Program-made: the position numbers and the translations under genes | Shown here: positions 39,917 to 51,341 of the stretch, piece after piece | How positions within the stretch are numbered: position 1 is the stretch's first letter | How the letters are laid out: every line of letters begins with the position of its first letter | Assembly: GCF_012927045.1 (NCBI RefSeq) | Contig: NZ_JABBFW010000002.1 | Location: 102,702 to 166,701 of the forward strand | Origin: Azohydromonas caseinilytica | GTDB taxonomy: Bacteria; Pseudomonadota; Gammaproteobacteria; Burkholderiales; Burkholderiaceae_C | Direction of reading: 5' to 3' | DNA: 64,000 bases | Notes under the pieces: generated by a model | Databases searched by the model: none | Told to the model about the DNA's origin: nothing | Seen by the model: only the letters and a program-made list of their open reading frames with translations

Positions 39917-41335
39917 ATGTTCACCCTGACCAAGGACACCGCCGTCCCGCTGACCGAGCAGATCGTGCGCCACTTCGCGCAGCGCATCGACGAGGGCCTG
40001 CTGCTGCCCGGCGCGAAACTGCCCTCGGTGCGACAGCTCGCGGCGCGGCTGGAGGTCAGCGTGCACACCGTGCTGGTGGCGCTGGACCGGCTCGCCGGCC
40101 AGGGCTACGTGGCCTCGCGTCCCGGCGCCGGTTACTTCGTGCTGCGCCCCAGCGGCCGGGCGGCGGAAGGCCCGTCGCCGGCGCCGCCCGCGCCCGCCAC
40201 CACCACCACCGGCTTCACGCACAGCGCGCTGTCGGCCGACGCCACGCTGCTGCAGGCCGGCTCGGGCTACCTGCCGCGCCACTGGTACGAGGACGCCATC
40301 GCCCCCGCCACGCTGGCGCGCAGCCTGCGCGAGAGCGCCGAGGCCGCGGTGCTCCCGCCGGTGCAGGGCCTGCCGGCGCTGCGCGCGCAGCTGGCGGAGC
40401 GGCTGGCGCGGCGCCAGATCCCGGCCACCGCCGCGCACTTGGTGACGAGCTTCGGCGCCTCGCAGGCGCTGCAGCTGGCCGCGCGCGTGCTGGCCGGCCC
40501 GGGCGACGTGGTGCTGGTGGACGACCCGGGCTACTTCCTGCTGCACAGCCAGCTCGCCGCGCTGGGCCTGCGCGTGGTGGGCGTGCCGCGCGACGAGCAG
40601 GGGCCGGAGCTGCAGGCGCTGGCCCAGCTGGCCGAGGAATACCGGCCGCGCGCCTTTTTCACCCAGACGCTGCTGCACAACCCCACCGGCGCCAGCACCG
40701 CTCCGGCGCGCAGCCACCGCATCCTCAACCTGGCCGAGGCCTTCGATTTCATGCTGGTGGAGGACGACGTCTACGGCGACCTTGCCGGCGACGCCGGCGT
40801 GCGGCTGGCGCAGATCGACGGGCTGCGCCGCGTCATCTACATCAGCAGCTTCAACAAGGTGCTCAGCCCCAGCCTGCGCGTGGGCTACCTGGCCGCGCCG
40901 CCGGCGCTGGCCGAGCGGCTGGTGGAGCTGAAGCTCATGGACGTGCTCTCGGGCTCGACGCTGGAGGAGGCGCTGGTGGCGGAGGTGCTGCGCAGCGGGC
41001 GCTACCACCGCCACGTGCTGCGCCTGCGCGAGCGGCTGGCGCGGGCGCGGGCCGCGGCCATCGCGGCGCTGCAGCGCTGCGGGCTGCGCTTCGACGCCGA
41101 CGCGGCCGGCGCGGAGGGCGTGTTCCTGTGGGCGGCGCTGCCGCCCGGTGTGGAGGCGCCGGCGCTGGTGGAGGACGCGCGCGCGGCGGGCATCGTCATC
41201 GCCGGCGGCCACATGTTCTCGCGCCGCGGCGCGGGGCTGGACCGGCTGCGCATCAACGCGGCCTGGGCCACCGATGCGCGGCTGCTGAAGTTCCTGCAGG
41301 AGTGGCTGGCGCGGGCCGCGCCTCAGTCCCCGTAA
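39917..41335 (+). CDS. MocR-type GntR family regulator with aminotransferase-like domain
   Basis: 472 residues. The N-terminal winged helix-turn-helix of the GntR type (about residues 5-75: '[19 protein letters not shown]', '[25 protein letters not shown]', '[13 protein letters not shown]') is joined by a Pro/Ala-rich linker to a fold type I aminotransferase-like domain. The PLP-binding Lys appears in '[15 protein letters not shown]', and 'LLHNPTGAS' and 'EDDVYGD' are kept, so PLP binding is likely. MocR regulators sense PLP or amino compounds and usually control a divergent gene, here the aminotransferase. Its stop overlaps the 3' end of the convergent MCP gene by 13 bases. Confidence 0.93.
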   Translation: MFTLTKDTAVPLTEQIVRHFAQRIDEGLLLPGAKLPSVRQLAARLEVSVHTVLVALDRLAGQGYVASRPGAGYFVLRPSGRAAEGPSPAPPAPATTTTGFTHSALSADATLLQAGSGYLPRHWYEDAIAPATLARSLRESAEAAVLPPVQGLPALRAQLAERLARRQIPATAAHLVTSFGASQALQLAARVLAGPGDVVLVDDPGYFLLHSQLAALGLRVVGVPRDEQGPELQALAQLAEEYRPRAFFTQTLLHNPTGASTAPARSHRILNLAEAFDFMLVEDDVYGDLAGDAGVRLAQIDGLRRVIYISSFNKVLSPSLRVGYLAAPPALAERLVELKLMDVLSGSTLEEALVAEVLRSGRYHRHVLRLRERLARARAAAIAALQRCGLRFDADAAGAEGVFLWAALPPGVEAPALVEDARAAGIVIAGGHMFSRRGAGLDRLRINAAWATDARLLKFLQEWLARAAPQSP

Positions 41336-42747
41336 GTCCCCGTGCGCGCCGGCATCGCCTGGACCAGCGCCACGGCCGGCCGGGCCCGGAACACCGGCCG
41401 CGCGATGTTGGTGGCGCGTTGCGGGCCGCGCCGCTCGGTGCCGTCCCAGCGCGGCGTAGCCACCGGGGCCGCCGCCATCGGGACGGCCGCCACCGGGGCC
41501 GGGACCGATGTGGCCGCCACCGGCGCGACGAGCATGGGGGCCGGCGCGCTGGCCTGGCGCGTCAGCTGGAACACCGCCACCGCCTGCAGCAGCTCCTGAG
41601 CCTGGGCCTTGAGGCCGTCCGCGGCCGAGGCGCCGTGCTGCACCAGCGCGGCGTTCTGCTGCGTGACGTGGTCCATCTCGGTCACCGCCTGGCACACCTG
41701 CGCCACGCCCTTGCTCTGCTCGGTGCTGGCGACGCTGATCTCGCCCATGAGCTCGGTCACGCGCCCGATGGCGGCGACGACGTCCTCCATGGTGTGGCCG
41801 GCCTGGTCGGCCAGGGCCGAGCCCGCGCCCACGCGCTGCACGCTGTCGGTGATGAGGGCCTTGATCTCCTTGGCCGCGCCGGCGCAGCGCTGCGACAGCG
41901 AGCGCACCTCGCCGGCGACCACGGCGAAGCCGCGGCCGGTCTCGCCCGCGCGCGCGGCCTCCACCGCGGCGTTGAGCGCGAGGATGTTGGTCTGGAAGGC
42001 GATGCCGTCGATGACGTTGACGATGTCGGCGATGCGCCGCGAGCCGGCCTCGATGCCCTTCATGGTGGACACCACCTGCGCCACCACCGTGCCGCCCTGG
42101 GCCGCCACGGCCGAGGCCTCGCGCGCCAGCTCGTTGGCACGCCGCGCGTGGCCGGCGTTGTGCTGCACGGTGCTGCCCAGCTCCTCCATGGAGGCCGCGG
42201 TCTGCTGCAGCGAGGCGGCCTGCTGCTCGGTGCGCCGGCTCAGGTCCTGGTTGCCCTGGGCGAAGCGCGTGCTGGCGCCGGCCACCCCTTCGGCATGGCG
42301 GCGCACGTCGGCGACGATGTGCACCAGCGCGTCGCGCATGCGCGCCAGCGCCTGCAGCAGCCGCGCGGCCTCGTCGCGGCCGCGCACGTCGATGTCCACC
42401 CGCAGCTCGCCCGCGGCCACCGACTGCGCCACGGCCAGCGCCTGCTGGATCGGCCCGGTGATGCTGCGCGTCACCCACAGCCCCAGCCCCATGGCCAGCG
42501 CCCCGGCCAGCAGGCAGGCGCCCAGCAGCAGCACGCGGCTCTGGTCGTAGGCCGCGGCGGCGGCGGCCTGGAGCGCGCCGGCCGCCTGCGTCTGGCCCTG
42601 CGCCACCAGCGCCGCATAGCGCTCCAGGCTGTGCTGCTCCTGGCCGAGCGTGTGCAGCGTGAAGCCGGACACCAGCCACACCATCAGCACCAGCGTGCCG
42701 AACACCAGGGCCAGCCGGTTGCGGACCGACAGGTTGCGCAGGCTCAT
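41323..42747 (-). CDS. Methyl-accepting chemotaxis protein
   Basis: 474 residues. Transmembrane helices near residues 12-32 and 72-95 enclose a very short periplasmic part of about 40 residues, then HAMP and a cytoplasmic signalling domain with the hairpin tip '[41 protein letters not shown]'. The C terminus is an Ala/Pro linker with '[14 protein letters not shown]', a tail common in Burkholderiales receptors. The small periplasmic region suggests sensing through the membrane helices, a partner protein or the cytoplasm rather than a large ligand domain. ATG 42747 has an AGGGGAG ribosome site at good spacing, which rules out the longer frame. Confidence 0.93.
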   Translation of the reverse strand: MSLRNLSVRNRLALVFGTLVLMVWLVSGFTLHTLGQEQHSLERYAALVAQGQTQAAGALQAAAAAAYDQSRVLLLGACLLAGALAMGLGLWVTRSITGPIQQALAVAQSVAAGELRVDIDVRGRDEAARLLQALARMRDALVHIVADVRRHAEGVAGASTRFAQGNQDLSRRTEQQAASLQQTAASMEELGSTVQHNAGHARRANELAREASAVAAQGGTVVAQVVSTMKGIEAGSRRIADIVNVIDGIAFQTNILALNAAVEAARAGETGRGFAVVAGEVRSLSQRCAGAAKEIKALITDSVQRVGAGSALADQAGHTMEDVVAAIGRVTELMGEISVASTEQSKGVAQVCQAVTEMDHVTQQNAALVQHGASAADGLKAQAQELLQAVAVFQLTRQASAPAPMLVAPVAATSVPAPVAAVPMAAAPVATPRWDGTERRGPQRATNIARPVFRARPAVALVQAMPARTGTYGD

Positions 42748-42971
42748 CGTTTCTCCCCTTTGGCTGCCAAAGGTCAATGGGCCGCTGTGTCCTGGCCCGG
42801 GCCGGCTCGGCCGGCGACTTGATGTGTCATTCTGTAAGCGCGTTGTTCGCACTACAGGTCTGGTGAACCCTTAGAAACCGAAGAACAAAACGGCTTTCTG
42901 CACAACCCCTGAGCCGGTGTGCCGAGGGTGTCCGGGGACAATACGGGGTTTGCCCGCACCAGCCCGCCGCC

Positions 42972-45389
<2,418 letters not shown>

Positions 45390-45424
45390 GGCGGCGGGCC
45401 GGCGCGGGGGTGAAGCCTGCCGGC

Positions 45425-45997
45425 TCAGCCCCCCGTCCCCGCCTCCAGATCCCCCGGCCGGTCGATATCCAGCAGCACTCCCGCATCCTCCACCGCCACC
45501 CGCTCCAGCGGCAGCGCGTGCAGCAGCGCTCCCGCGCCGCGGTCGCCGCTCAATCCCAGCAGCAGCTCGCGCCGCGCCGCCGCAAACCCCACCGGGTTGC
45601 CGCGCCGCTCGCCGAAGTAGGGCGCCACGATTTCCGCGCCGTCTTCCAGCCGCCGCGCCAGCGCCCGCAACGTCTGGGGTTGCACGAAGGGCATGTCGGC
45701 CAGGCCGACCAGCACCGGCCCCGGCGGCAGCTGCGCCGCGGCCTGCGCCAGCGTGGCACCGAGGCCTTCCTCGCTGCGGGTGCAGGACAGCGGGTGCCCG
45801 CCCAGCGCCTCCACCCGCAGCGCCAGCGCCGCGTCCTCGGCGCGCAGCGCCACGGACACCGGGCCCAGCGCCTCGACCCAGACGCGCAAGCTGCGCTCCA
45901 GCAGCGTGTCGCCCTCGGCCAGCCTCGCCACGCGCTTGTCCGTGCCGAAGCGGGCCGAGAAGCCGGCGGCCAGGAGCAAAGGTCGAACCGTGCTCAC
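45425..45997 (-). CDS. MobA/MocA-like nucleotidyltransferase
   Basis: 190 residues. The nucleotide-binding start '[15 protein letters not shown]' follows the LAAGxSxRxGxxK signature of MobA/MocA enzymes, and '[19 protein letters not shown]' holds the Asp that binds Mg-nucleotide. In the family these enzymes attach CMP or GMP to molybdopterin. It lies directly after xdhC, in line with molybdenum cofactor maturation for a xanthine-dehydrogenase-type enzyme. The GTG at 45997 overlaps the xdhC TGA as GTGA and is preferred; an ATG at 46012 is also possible. Confidence 0.85.
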   Translation of the reverse strand: MSTVRPLLLAAGFSARFGTDKRVARLAEGDTLLERSLRVWVEALGPVSVALRAEDAALALRVEALGGHPLSCTRSEEGLGATLAQAAAQLPPGPVLVGLADMPFVQPQTLRALARRLEDGAEIVAPYFGERRGNPVGFAAARRELLLGLSGDRGAGALLHALPLERVAVEDAGVLLDIDRPGDLEAGTGG

Positions 45998-47001
45998 CCG
46001 TCCACCCGGCATGTGTCCGCCGCGTCCAGCGCTGCCGCGGCCTGCCGGCGCTGGCGCGTCTCCTCGGCGCGGCTGCACTGGATCAGCTCCGCCGCGATCG
46101 CCACCGCGATCTCCGGCGGCGTGCGGCTGCCCAGGTCCAGCCCGGCCGGGCCGCGCAGCCGCGCGATCGCCTCGGGCGCCAGCTCGAACAGCGCCAGCCG
46201 TTCGCGCCGCGCCGCGGTGCTGCGCGCCGAGCCCATGGCGGCGACGTAGAAGGCGGCACTGGGCAGCGCCTCCAGCAGGGCCATGTCATCGAGCTTCGGG
46301 TCGTGCGAGAGCGCGACCACGGCCGTGCCGGCGTCGGGCTGGAGCGCGAGCAGCGCGTCGTCGGGCATCTGCGCCAGCCGCCGCGCCGGCAGCTCTGCCG
46401 GCCAGCTGTCCAGGTACTCGCGGCGCGGGTCGATCACGATCACCTCGAAGTCCAGCGTGCGCGCGATGGGCGCCAGGTAGCGCGACACCTCCGCCGCGCC
46501 GATGAGCACCAGCCGCCGCCGCGGCCCCAGGCGCTGCGCGAAGCGGCCCTCGGCAAGCATGCTCACGTCGCCGGCCTGGGCGGCGCGCACGCGCGAGCCG
46601 CCGTCGGGCAGGTCGATCTCGCGCACGCAGCCCTGGCCCGCGTCGATGAAGCGCAGCGCCTGTTGAAAATCGGCCAGCGGCGCGGGCTCGGCCCACAGCT
46701 CCAGGCTGCCGCCGCAGGGCAGGCGCAGCCGGGCGCGCTCCGCATCGCCGCGGCCGTAGACCAGGCGCTGCCCCGCCTCCAGCCCGGCGGCGTCGGCCTG
46801 CAGCAGCGCCATCAGGTCGTCCTCGACGCAGCCGCCCGAGACCGAGCCGGCCACGCGGCCGTCCTCGCACAGCAGCGCCATGGCGCCCACCGGGCGCGGC
46901 GCCGAGCCGTAGGTGCTCAGCACCGTGGCGCTCCAGCAGCGCTTGCCCTGTGCCGTCCAGGCCAGCGCGGCGCGCATCACTTCCAGATCGACGGCTTCCA
47001 T
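45994..47001 (-). CDS. xdhC: XdhC/CoxI family molybdoenzyme maturation protein
   Basis: 335 residues. XdhC-type proteins bind molybdenum cofactor, promote its sulfuration and insert it into molybdenum hydroxylases. Visible blocks: '[24 protein letters not shown]', '[10 protein letters not shown]' with the conserved Cys, and the Rossmann half '[32 protein letters not shown]', followed by '[31 protein letters not shown]' and '[20 protein letters not shown]'. No xdhA/B or other Mo-hydroxylase genes are in the window, so its client is elsewhere. It starts 44 bases after the phosphoesterase gene; its stop overlaps the MobA-like gene. Confidence 0.92.
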   Translation of the reverse strand: MEAVDLEVMRAALAWTAQGKRCWSATVLSTYGSAPRPVGAMALLCEDGRVAGSVSGGCVEDDLMALLQADAAGLEAGQRLVYGRGDAERARLRLPCGGSLELWAEPAPLADFQQALRFIDAGQGCVREIDLPDGGSRVRAAQAGDVSMLAEGRFAQRLGPRRRLVLIGAAEVSRYLAPIARTLDFEVIVIDPRREYLDSWPAELPARRLAQMPDDALLALQPDAGTAVVALSHDPKLDDMALLEALPSAAFYVAAMGSARSTAARRERLALFELAPEAIARLRGPAGLDLGSRTPPEIAVAIAAELIQCSRAEETRQRRQAAAALDAADTCRVDG

Positions 47002-47045
47002 GGCTTCGTCGTGCTCCCTTGTGGTTGGTCTGATGAACGCGGCGG

Positions 47046-47504
47046 CTACACCGCCAGCGTGTGCAGGCGCACCTCGACGGCGGCGCCCTCGATGAGCAAT
47101 TCGCCCACCGAGACGGGCAGCTTGAAGCGCCGCGGCCCGGCACTGCCCGGATTGACCCACAGCAGCCCGCCGCGCTCGGCGCAGCCCGGGCGGTGCGAGT
47201 GGCCCGACACCACCACGCGCACGCCCGCGGGCGGCGGGCTGCTCAATTCCTTGACGTCGTGCACCACGCACACCAGCACGTTTTCGACCGGCAGCAGCGC
47301 GGTGTGCGGCAAGGCCCGGGCCCAGTCGGCGCGGTCGTTGTTGCCGCGCACCACGGTCAGCGGCGCGATGGCTTTCAACCGCTCCAGCAGCTCCGGCGGG
47401 CCGATGTCGCCGGCGTGGACCAGCGCATCGCAGCCCCGCAGCGCCGCCAGCGCCTCGGGGCGCAGCAGGCCGTGGGTGTCGGAGATCAGGCCGATGCGCT
47501 GCAT
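47046..47504 (-). CDS. YfcE/MJ0936-type metallophosphoesterase
   Basis: 152 residues. Calcineurin-like phosphoesterase with metal-binding motifs 'ISDTHG', 'HAGDIG', 'GNND', 'VHD' and 'GHSHRPG'. These compact enzymes (about 155-185 residues) hydrolyse phosphodiesters with Mn or similar ions, and their natural substrates are mostly unknown. ATG 47504 directly precedes the first strand of the family. It lies in a leftward run, 23 bases after the VOC gene and 44 bases before xdhC. Confidence 0.92.
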   Translation of the reverse strand: MQRIGLISDTHGLLRPEALAALRGCDALVHAGDIGPPELLERLKAIAPLTVVRGNNDRADWARALPHTALLPVENVLVCVVHDVKELSSPPPAGVRVVVSGHSHRPGCAERGGLLWVNPGSAGPRRFKLPVSVGELLIEGAAVEVRLHTLAV

Positions 47505-47527
47505 GGGCGGGGACCGCGTCGTGTCGC

Positions 47528-47935
47528 TCAGGCCTTGGGCGGCGTGCCGGTGAGGTGCATCAGCTCCCAGATGTGGCCGTCCAGGTCCTCGAAGGCGTGG
47601 CCGTACACGAAGCCCTGGTCCTGCGGCGGGCGCGGGATGCGGCCGCCGGCTTCCGCCGCCCGCTGCACCAGCCCGTCCACCTGCGCGCGGCTGTGGCAGC
47701 TGAGGCAGATCAGCGCCTCGGTGTGGCGCCGCGCGTCGGCGATCTGCTTGTCGCCGATGAAGCCCTGGAAGAAGGGCTCCGTCAGCAGCATCACGTGGAT
47801 GTTGGGGCCCACCTCCATGCAGGTCGCCAGCTCGTTGCTGAAGCGCTCGTCGAAAGTGAAGCCCAGCTGGGTGAAGAAGTCGATGGACCGCTGCAGGTCC
47901 TTCACCGGCAGGTTGAGATAGATCTGCTCGTGCAT
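47528..47935 (-). CDS. VOC family protein (glyoxalase/bleomycin-resistance fold)
   Basis: 135 residues, two beta-alpha-beta-beta-beta modules. Typical features: 'IYLNLPVKDLQRSIDFFTQLGFTFDERF' at the start and 'QGFVYGHAFEDLDGHIWELMHL' at the end, where the His and Glu could be metal ligands. 'HVMLLTEPFFQGFI' resembles the group of VOC proteins often annotated as extradiol-type or lactoylglutathione-lyase-like. No substrate can be given. Part of a leftward run of five genes; 41 bases follow the preceding PhnB-like gene. Confidence 0.88.
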   Translation of the reverse strand: MHEQIYLNLPVKDLQRSIDFFTQLGFTFDERFSNELATCMEVGPNIHVMLLTEPFFQGFIGDKQIADARRHTEALICLSCHSRAQVDGLVQRAAEAGGRIPRPPQDQGFVYGHAFEDLDGHIWELMHLTGTPPKA

Positions 47936-47976
47936 CGCTGCTGCTCCTTGACGGGGATTGAGCCGGAGGCGGCACC

Positions 47977-48474
47977 TTAACCGCCGTGCGCCTGCTGCAG
48001 CGCGGCGATGTCGAGCTTCTGCATCTTGAGCATCGCCTCCATGACGCGGCCGGCCTTGGCCGGGTCGGGGTCGGCGATCAGGCAGTCCAGCAGGCGCGGC
48101 ACCACCTGCCAGGACAGGCCCCAGCGGTCCTTGAGCCAGCCGCACTGCCGCGCGGCCGGGTCGCCGCCGTCGGACAGGCGCACCCAGTAGTGGTCCACCT
48201 CCTCCTGCGTGTCGCAATAGACCTGCAGCGACAGCGCCTCATTGAACTTGAACTCCGGCCCGCCGTTGAGCGCGGTGAAGCTCTGGCCGTCGAGCTCGAA
48301 GGCCACCGTCATCACGCTGCCGGCGGGGCGGCGGTGCACCTCGAAGCCGGCCTCGGTGAAGTGGGAGACATGGGTGATGCGCGAGTTGGGGAACACGCTC
48401 ACGTAGAAGCGGGCGGCCTCCTCGGCCTGGCCGTCGAACCACAGGCAGGGCGTGATCTTCTGGACATTGGGCAT
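47977..48474 (-). CDS. PhnB-like VOC family protein
   Basis: 165 residues with the form of the PhnB/'3-demethylubiquinone-9 3-methyltransferase' domain family: 'KITPCLWFDGQAEEAARFYVSVFPNSRI', 'VAFELDGQSFTALNGGPEFKFNEALSLQVYCDTQEEVDHYW', and 'CGWLKDRWGLSWQVVP'. Despite the historical domain name, methyltransferase activity is not supported for this family. First gene of the five-gene leftward run (PhnB-like, VOC, phosphoesterase, xdhC, MobA-like); divergent from ypfH with 143 bases between starts. Confidence 0.9.
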   Translation of the reverse strand: MPNVQKITPCLWFDGQAEEAARFYVSVFPNSRITHVSHFTEAGFEVHRRPAGSVMTVAFELDGQSFTALNGGPEFKFNEALSLQVYCDTQEEVDHYWVRLSDGGDPAARQCGWLKDRWGLSWQVVPRLLDCLIADPDPAKAGRVMEAMLKMQKLDIAALQQAHGG

Positions 48475-48617
48475 GGCGCGGCTCCTGGTGTGAAGGGCGG
48501 CGTCAGGCTCCCAGGCCCGGCCCGGGCTGTCCAGGGTAGAGGCTCTTCAATGGCGTCCGCGGAAGGGGTTTCAATGGGTGTCCCGGTGCCCCTGGCCCGC
48601 TCCCGCACAATCCCCGG

Positions 48618-49313
48618 ATGAGTAGTTGTCTCGAATTCTTGCCTCCGAACCAGGGGGTGCCGCCGCAGCTGATGGTGCTGCTGCATGGCGTGGGCGGGGA
48701 TGCCGCCTCGATGCTGCCGCTGGCGCGCGCGCTGCGCCACGAGTTCCCGCAGGCGGCGCTGCTGATTCCCGAAGGCTTCGACGCCTACGACGCCGGCCCC
48801 GCGGGACGGCAGTGGTTCTCGGTGAGCGGCATCACCGAGGAGAACCGGCCGCAGCGCGTGGCCGAGGCGCGTGCGCGCTTCGTCACCTGGCTGCGCGCGG
48901 CGCAGGAGCGGCTGCGCGCCGCGCCGGCGGCGACGGCGCTAGTGGGCTTCTCGCAGGGCGCGATCCTGGCGCTGGAGACGGCGCAGGCCGAGGACGGCCT
49001 GGCCGGGCGCGTGCTGGCCTTCAGCGGCCGCTACGCCACGCTGCCCGACCATGCGCCGCAGCAGACCACGCTGCACCTGCTGCATGGCGGCGCCGACGCG
49101 GTGATGCCGCCGCGCCATGCCCGCGAGGCGCTGGACCGGCTGGGCCTGCTCGGCGGCGACGCCACGCTGGACATCGCCGAGGGCGTGGGCCACGAGCTGC
49201 ACCCCGCGCTCATCGACGAGGCCATCCACCGCCTGCGCACCCACATCCCGCACCGCACCTGGCAGGCCGCGCTGGGCGCGGTGCCCTCGCTGCAGAGCGG
49301 CGGCACGCATTGA
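48618..49313 (+). CDS. ypfH: Alpha/beta hydrolase, YpfH-type esterase
   Basis: 231 residues, matching E. coli YpfH (232). The catalytic triad of the phospholipase/carboxylesterase family is visible: nucleophile Ser in 'GFSQGAIL', Asp in 'GGADAVMPPRHA' and His in 'GVGHELHPALI'. The oxyanion region is 'VLLHGVGGDAASML'. Members hydrolyse short acyl esters and the physiological substrate is unknown. The ATG is at 48618. It is followed after 118 bases by yaaA. Confidence 0.92.
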   Translation: MSSCLEFLPPNQGVPPQLMVLLHGVGGDAASMLPLARALRHEFPQAALLIPEGFDAYDAGPAGRQWFSVSGITEENRPQRVAEARARFVTWLRAAQERLRAAPAATALVGFSQGAILALETAQAEDGLAGRVLAFSGRYATLPDHAPQQTTLHLLHGGADAVMPPRHAREALDRLGLLGGDATLDIAEGVGHELHPALIDEAIHRLRTHIPHRTWQAALGAVPSLQSGGTH

Positions 49314-49431
49314 ATGAGGGCTTGGCGGGCCGGTCTCCCAGGAAAACCCTGAGTCAGGGTGGACCGCGCAAAATGCGGCATCTCCGGCCAAAGCCCCGCT
49401 TCGGCCCCGCATCCTGAACCCCGCCGCCTTC

Positions 49432-50220
49432 ATGCTCTTCCTGCTCTCGCCTTCCAAGGCCCTCGACTACGACACCCCCACGCCGCCCGCCGTGCTGGAG
49501 CGCGCCACGCTGCCGGCCTTCATCGACGAGGCCGCGGCGCTGGTGGAACTGCTCAAGACCAGGACGCCGGCCGAGATCTCGGCGCTGATGGACCTCTCCA
49601 GCCCGCTGGCCGCGCTCAACGTCGCGCGCTACGGCGCCTGGTCCACCACCTTCGACGACGACAACAGCAAGCCTGCGGTGCTGGCCTTCGACGGCGACGT
49701 GTACGACGGGCTGGACGCGAAGACGCTGGGCGCCGAGGACCTGGACTGGGCGCAGCGGCATCTGGCCATCCTCTCCGGCCTGTACGGCGTGCTGCGCCCG
49801 CTGGACCGGCTGCAGCCCTACCGGCTGGAGATGGGCACCCGGCTCGCCAACCCGCGCGGCAAGGATCTCTACGCCTGGTGGGGCACGCGCATCGCCGAAC
49901 ACTTGCGCGCGCAGCTGGCGCAGGACGCGCAGCCCGTGCTGGTGAACCTGGCGTCGCAGGAGTATTTCAAGGCGGTGGACCGCAAGGCGCTGGCCGGCAC
50001 GCGCATCGTCGAATGCGTGTTCGAGGACTGGAAGGGCAGCGGCTACAAGGTCGTGAGCTTCTGGGCCAAGCGCGCGCGCGGGCTGATGGCGCGCTGGGCC
50101 ATCGAGCAGCGTGCCGCCCGGGTCGAGGCGCTGCGTGAGTTCGACAGCGACGGCTACCGCTTCGACGCCGCCGCCTCCACCACCGAGCGGCTGGTGTTCC
50201 GCCGCCGTCAGCAGGACTAA
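49432..50220 (+). CDS. yaaA: Peroxide stress protein YaaA
   Basis: 262 residues (E. coli YaaA 258). Family markers: 'FLLSPSKALDY', 'LMDLSSPLAALNVARY', 'AVLAFDGDVYDGLDA', 'ILSGLYGVLRPLDRLQPYRLEMGTRL', 'LVNLASQEYFKAVD', and 'SFWAKRARGLMARW'. In E. coli yaaA belongs to the OxyR regulon and lowers free iron during peroxide stress; the fold has a DNA-binding surface. The next gene starts 21 bases later on the same strand and is probably co-transcribed. Confidence 0.95.
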   Translation: MLFLLSPSKALDYDTPTPPAVLERATLPAFIDEAAALVELLKTRTPAEISALMDLSSPLAALNVARYGAWSTTFDDDNSKPAVLAFDGDVYDGLDAKTLGAEDLDWAQRHLAILSGLYGVLRPLDRLQPYRLEMGTRLANPRGKDLYAWWGTRIAEHLRAQLAQDAQPVLVNLASQEYFKAVDRKALAGTRIVECVFEDWKGSGYKVVSFWAKRARGLMARWAIEQRAARVEALREFDSDGYRFDAAASTTERLVFRRRQQD

Positions 50221-50241
50221 GCAGATCAGGGGAGACCCGAC

Positions 50242-51099
50242 ATGAGCCAGCAGATCACGCCCGAATTGCGCCAGTGGATCATCGACCAGGCTCGAGCCGG
50301 CCACCGGCCCGAGGCCGTGCTGGCGGCCATGCGCGCCAGCGGCTGGGACGAGGCCACGGCGATGGAAGCGATGGAGTCCACGCTGCAGGGCTTCATCGAC
50401 TCGCTGCAGAAGCCCACGGTGCAGCCCGCGCCGCTGGCCAAGGTGGCGGTGCCCGAGCCGGCGCTGGAGAGCCGCCCGAGCACCATGCAGGCCGGCGACC
50501 GCCAGGTGCAGGTGCTCATGACCATGGAGAACCCGCGCGTGGTGGTGTTCGGCGGGCTGCTGTCCGACGAGGAGTGCGACCAGCTCATCGAGCTGGCGCG
50601 CCCGCGCCTGGCGCGCTCGGAGACGGTGGACACCGCCACCGGCGGCAGCGAGGTCAATGCCGCGCGCACCAGCAGCGGCATGTTCTTCGGCCGGGGCGAG
50701 ACCGCGCTGCACCGGCGCATCGAGGAGCGCATCGCCGCGCTGGTGAACTGGCCGGTGGAGAACGGCGAGGGCTTGCAGATCCTGCGCTACGGGCCCGGTG
50801 CCGAGTACCGGCCGCACCACGACTACTTCGACCCCGAGCAGCCCGGCACGCCGGCCATCCTGCAGCGCGGCGGGCAGCGCGTGGGCACGGTGGTGATGTA
50901 CCTGAACACCCCGGCGCAGGGCGGCGGCACCACCTTCCCCGACGTCGGCCTGGAGGTCGCGCCCTTCAAGGGCAACGCCGTGTTCTTCAGCTACGAGCGC
51001 CCGCATCCCGACACCCGCACCCTGCACGGCGGCGCGCCGGTGCTCGACGGCGAGAAGTGGGTCGCCACCAAGTGGCTGCGGGAGAGGGTGTTCGTGTGA
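50242..51099 (+). CDS. Prolyl 4-hydroxylase-like 2OG-Fe(II) oxygenase
   Basis: 285 residues. The C-terminal two thirds is a P4H alpha-subunit-type double-stranded beta helix: 'VVVFGGLLSDEECDQLIELAR', iron ligands His and Asp in 'YRPHHDYFD', distal His in 'TRTLHGGAPV', and the 2-oxoglutarate Lys in 'EKWVATKW'. 'LQILRYGPGAEYRPH' and 'TVVMYLNTPAQGGGTTFPDVGLEVAPFKGNAVFF' are also diagnostic. The N-terminal ~65 residues form an independent helical segment rich in 'RQWI.DQARAGHRPEAVLAAMRASGWDEATA', resembling a small UBA-like helical domain. Substrate unknown; a protein prolyl target is the family expectation. It has an AGGGGAGA ribosome site and lies 21 bases after yaaA. Confidence 0.92.
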   Translation: MSQQITPELRQWIIDQARAGHRPEAVLAAMRASGWDEATAMEAMESTLQGFIDSLQKPTVQPAPLAKVAVPEPALESRPSTMQAGDRQVQVLMTMENPRVVVFGGLLSDEECDQLIELARPRLARSETVDTATGGSEVNAARTSSGMFFGRGETALHRRIEERIAALVNWPVENGEGLQILRYGPGAEYRPHHDYFDPEQPGTPAILQRGGQRVGTVVMYLNTPAQGGGTTFPDVGLEVAPFKGNAVFFSYERPHPDTRTLHGGAPVLDGEKWVATKWLRERVFV

Positions 51100-51181
51100 G
51101 GGGCGGGGCGAGCTGTGTCTTGAGGCGGAAGTCGTTGAGCGTTGGCCAAAGCTGGCCCGCTTCGCTTACTACTTCTTCACC

Positions 51182-51220
51182 CCCGCGCAGGCGCCCACCC
51201 TTGGTGAGCGCCTGCGCGGG
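51182..51220. terminator. Long hairpin between convergent transcripts
   Basis: CCCGCGCAGGCGC (51182-51194) and GCGCCTGCGCGGG (51208-51220) form a perfect 13-bp stem; after one mismatch, CACC pairs with GGTG, leaving a CTT loop. The right arm followed by AATGACG resembles a dispersed palindrome common in Burkholderiales. It sits in the 242-base gap between the convergent P4H and M50 genes and may terminate both. Nothing else is seen in that gap. Confidence 0.6.
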
Positions 51221-51341
51221 AATGACGAGGTGTTTATGGAGGCCGTCCAGCTCACGGTCACCAACCTGAGACTTTCCCCGCACAGCACTGCGCCTGCACG
51301 GGCCTGACGAGTAGACATTCAGCTTCGGCCAGGAGGCCGGA

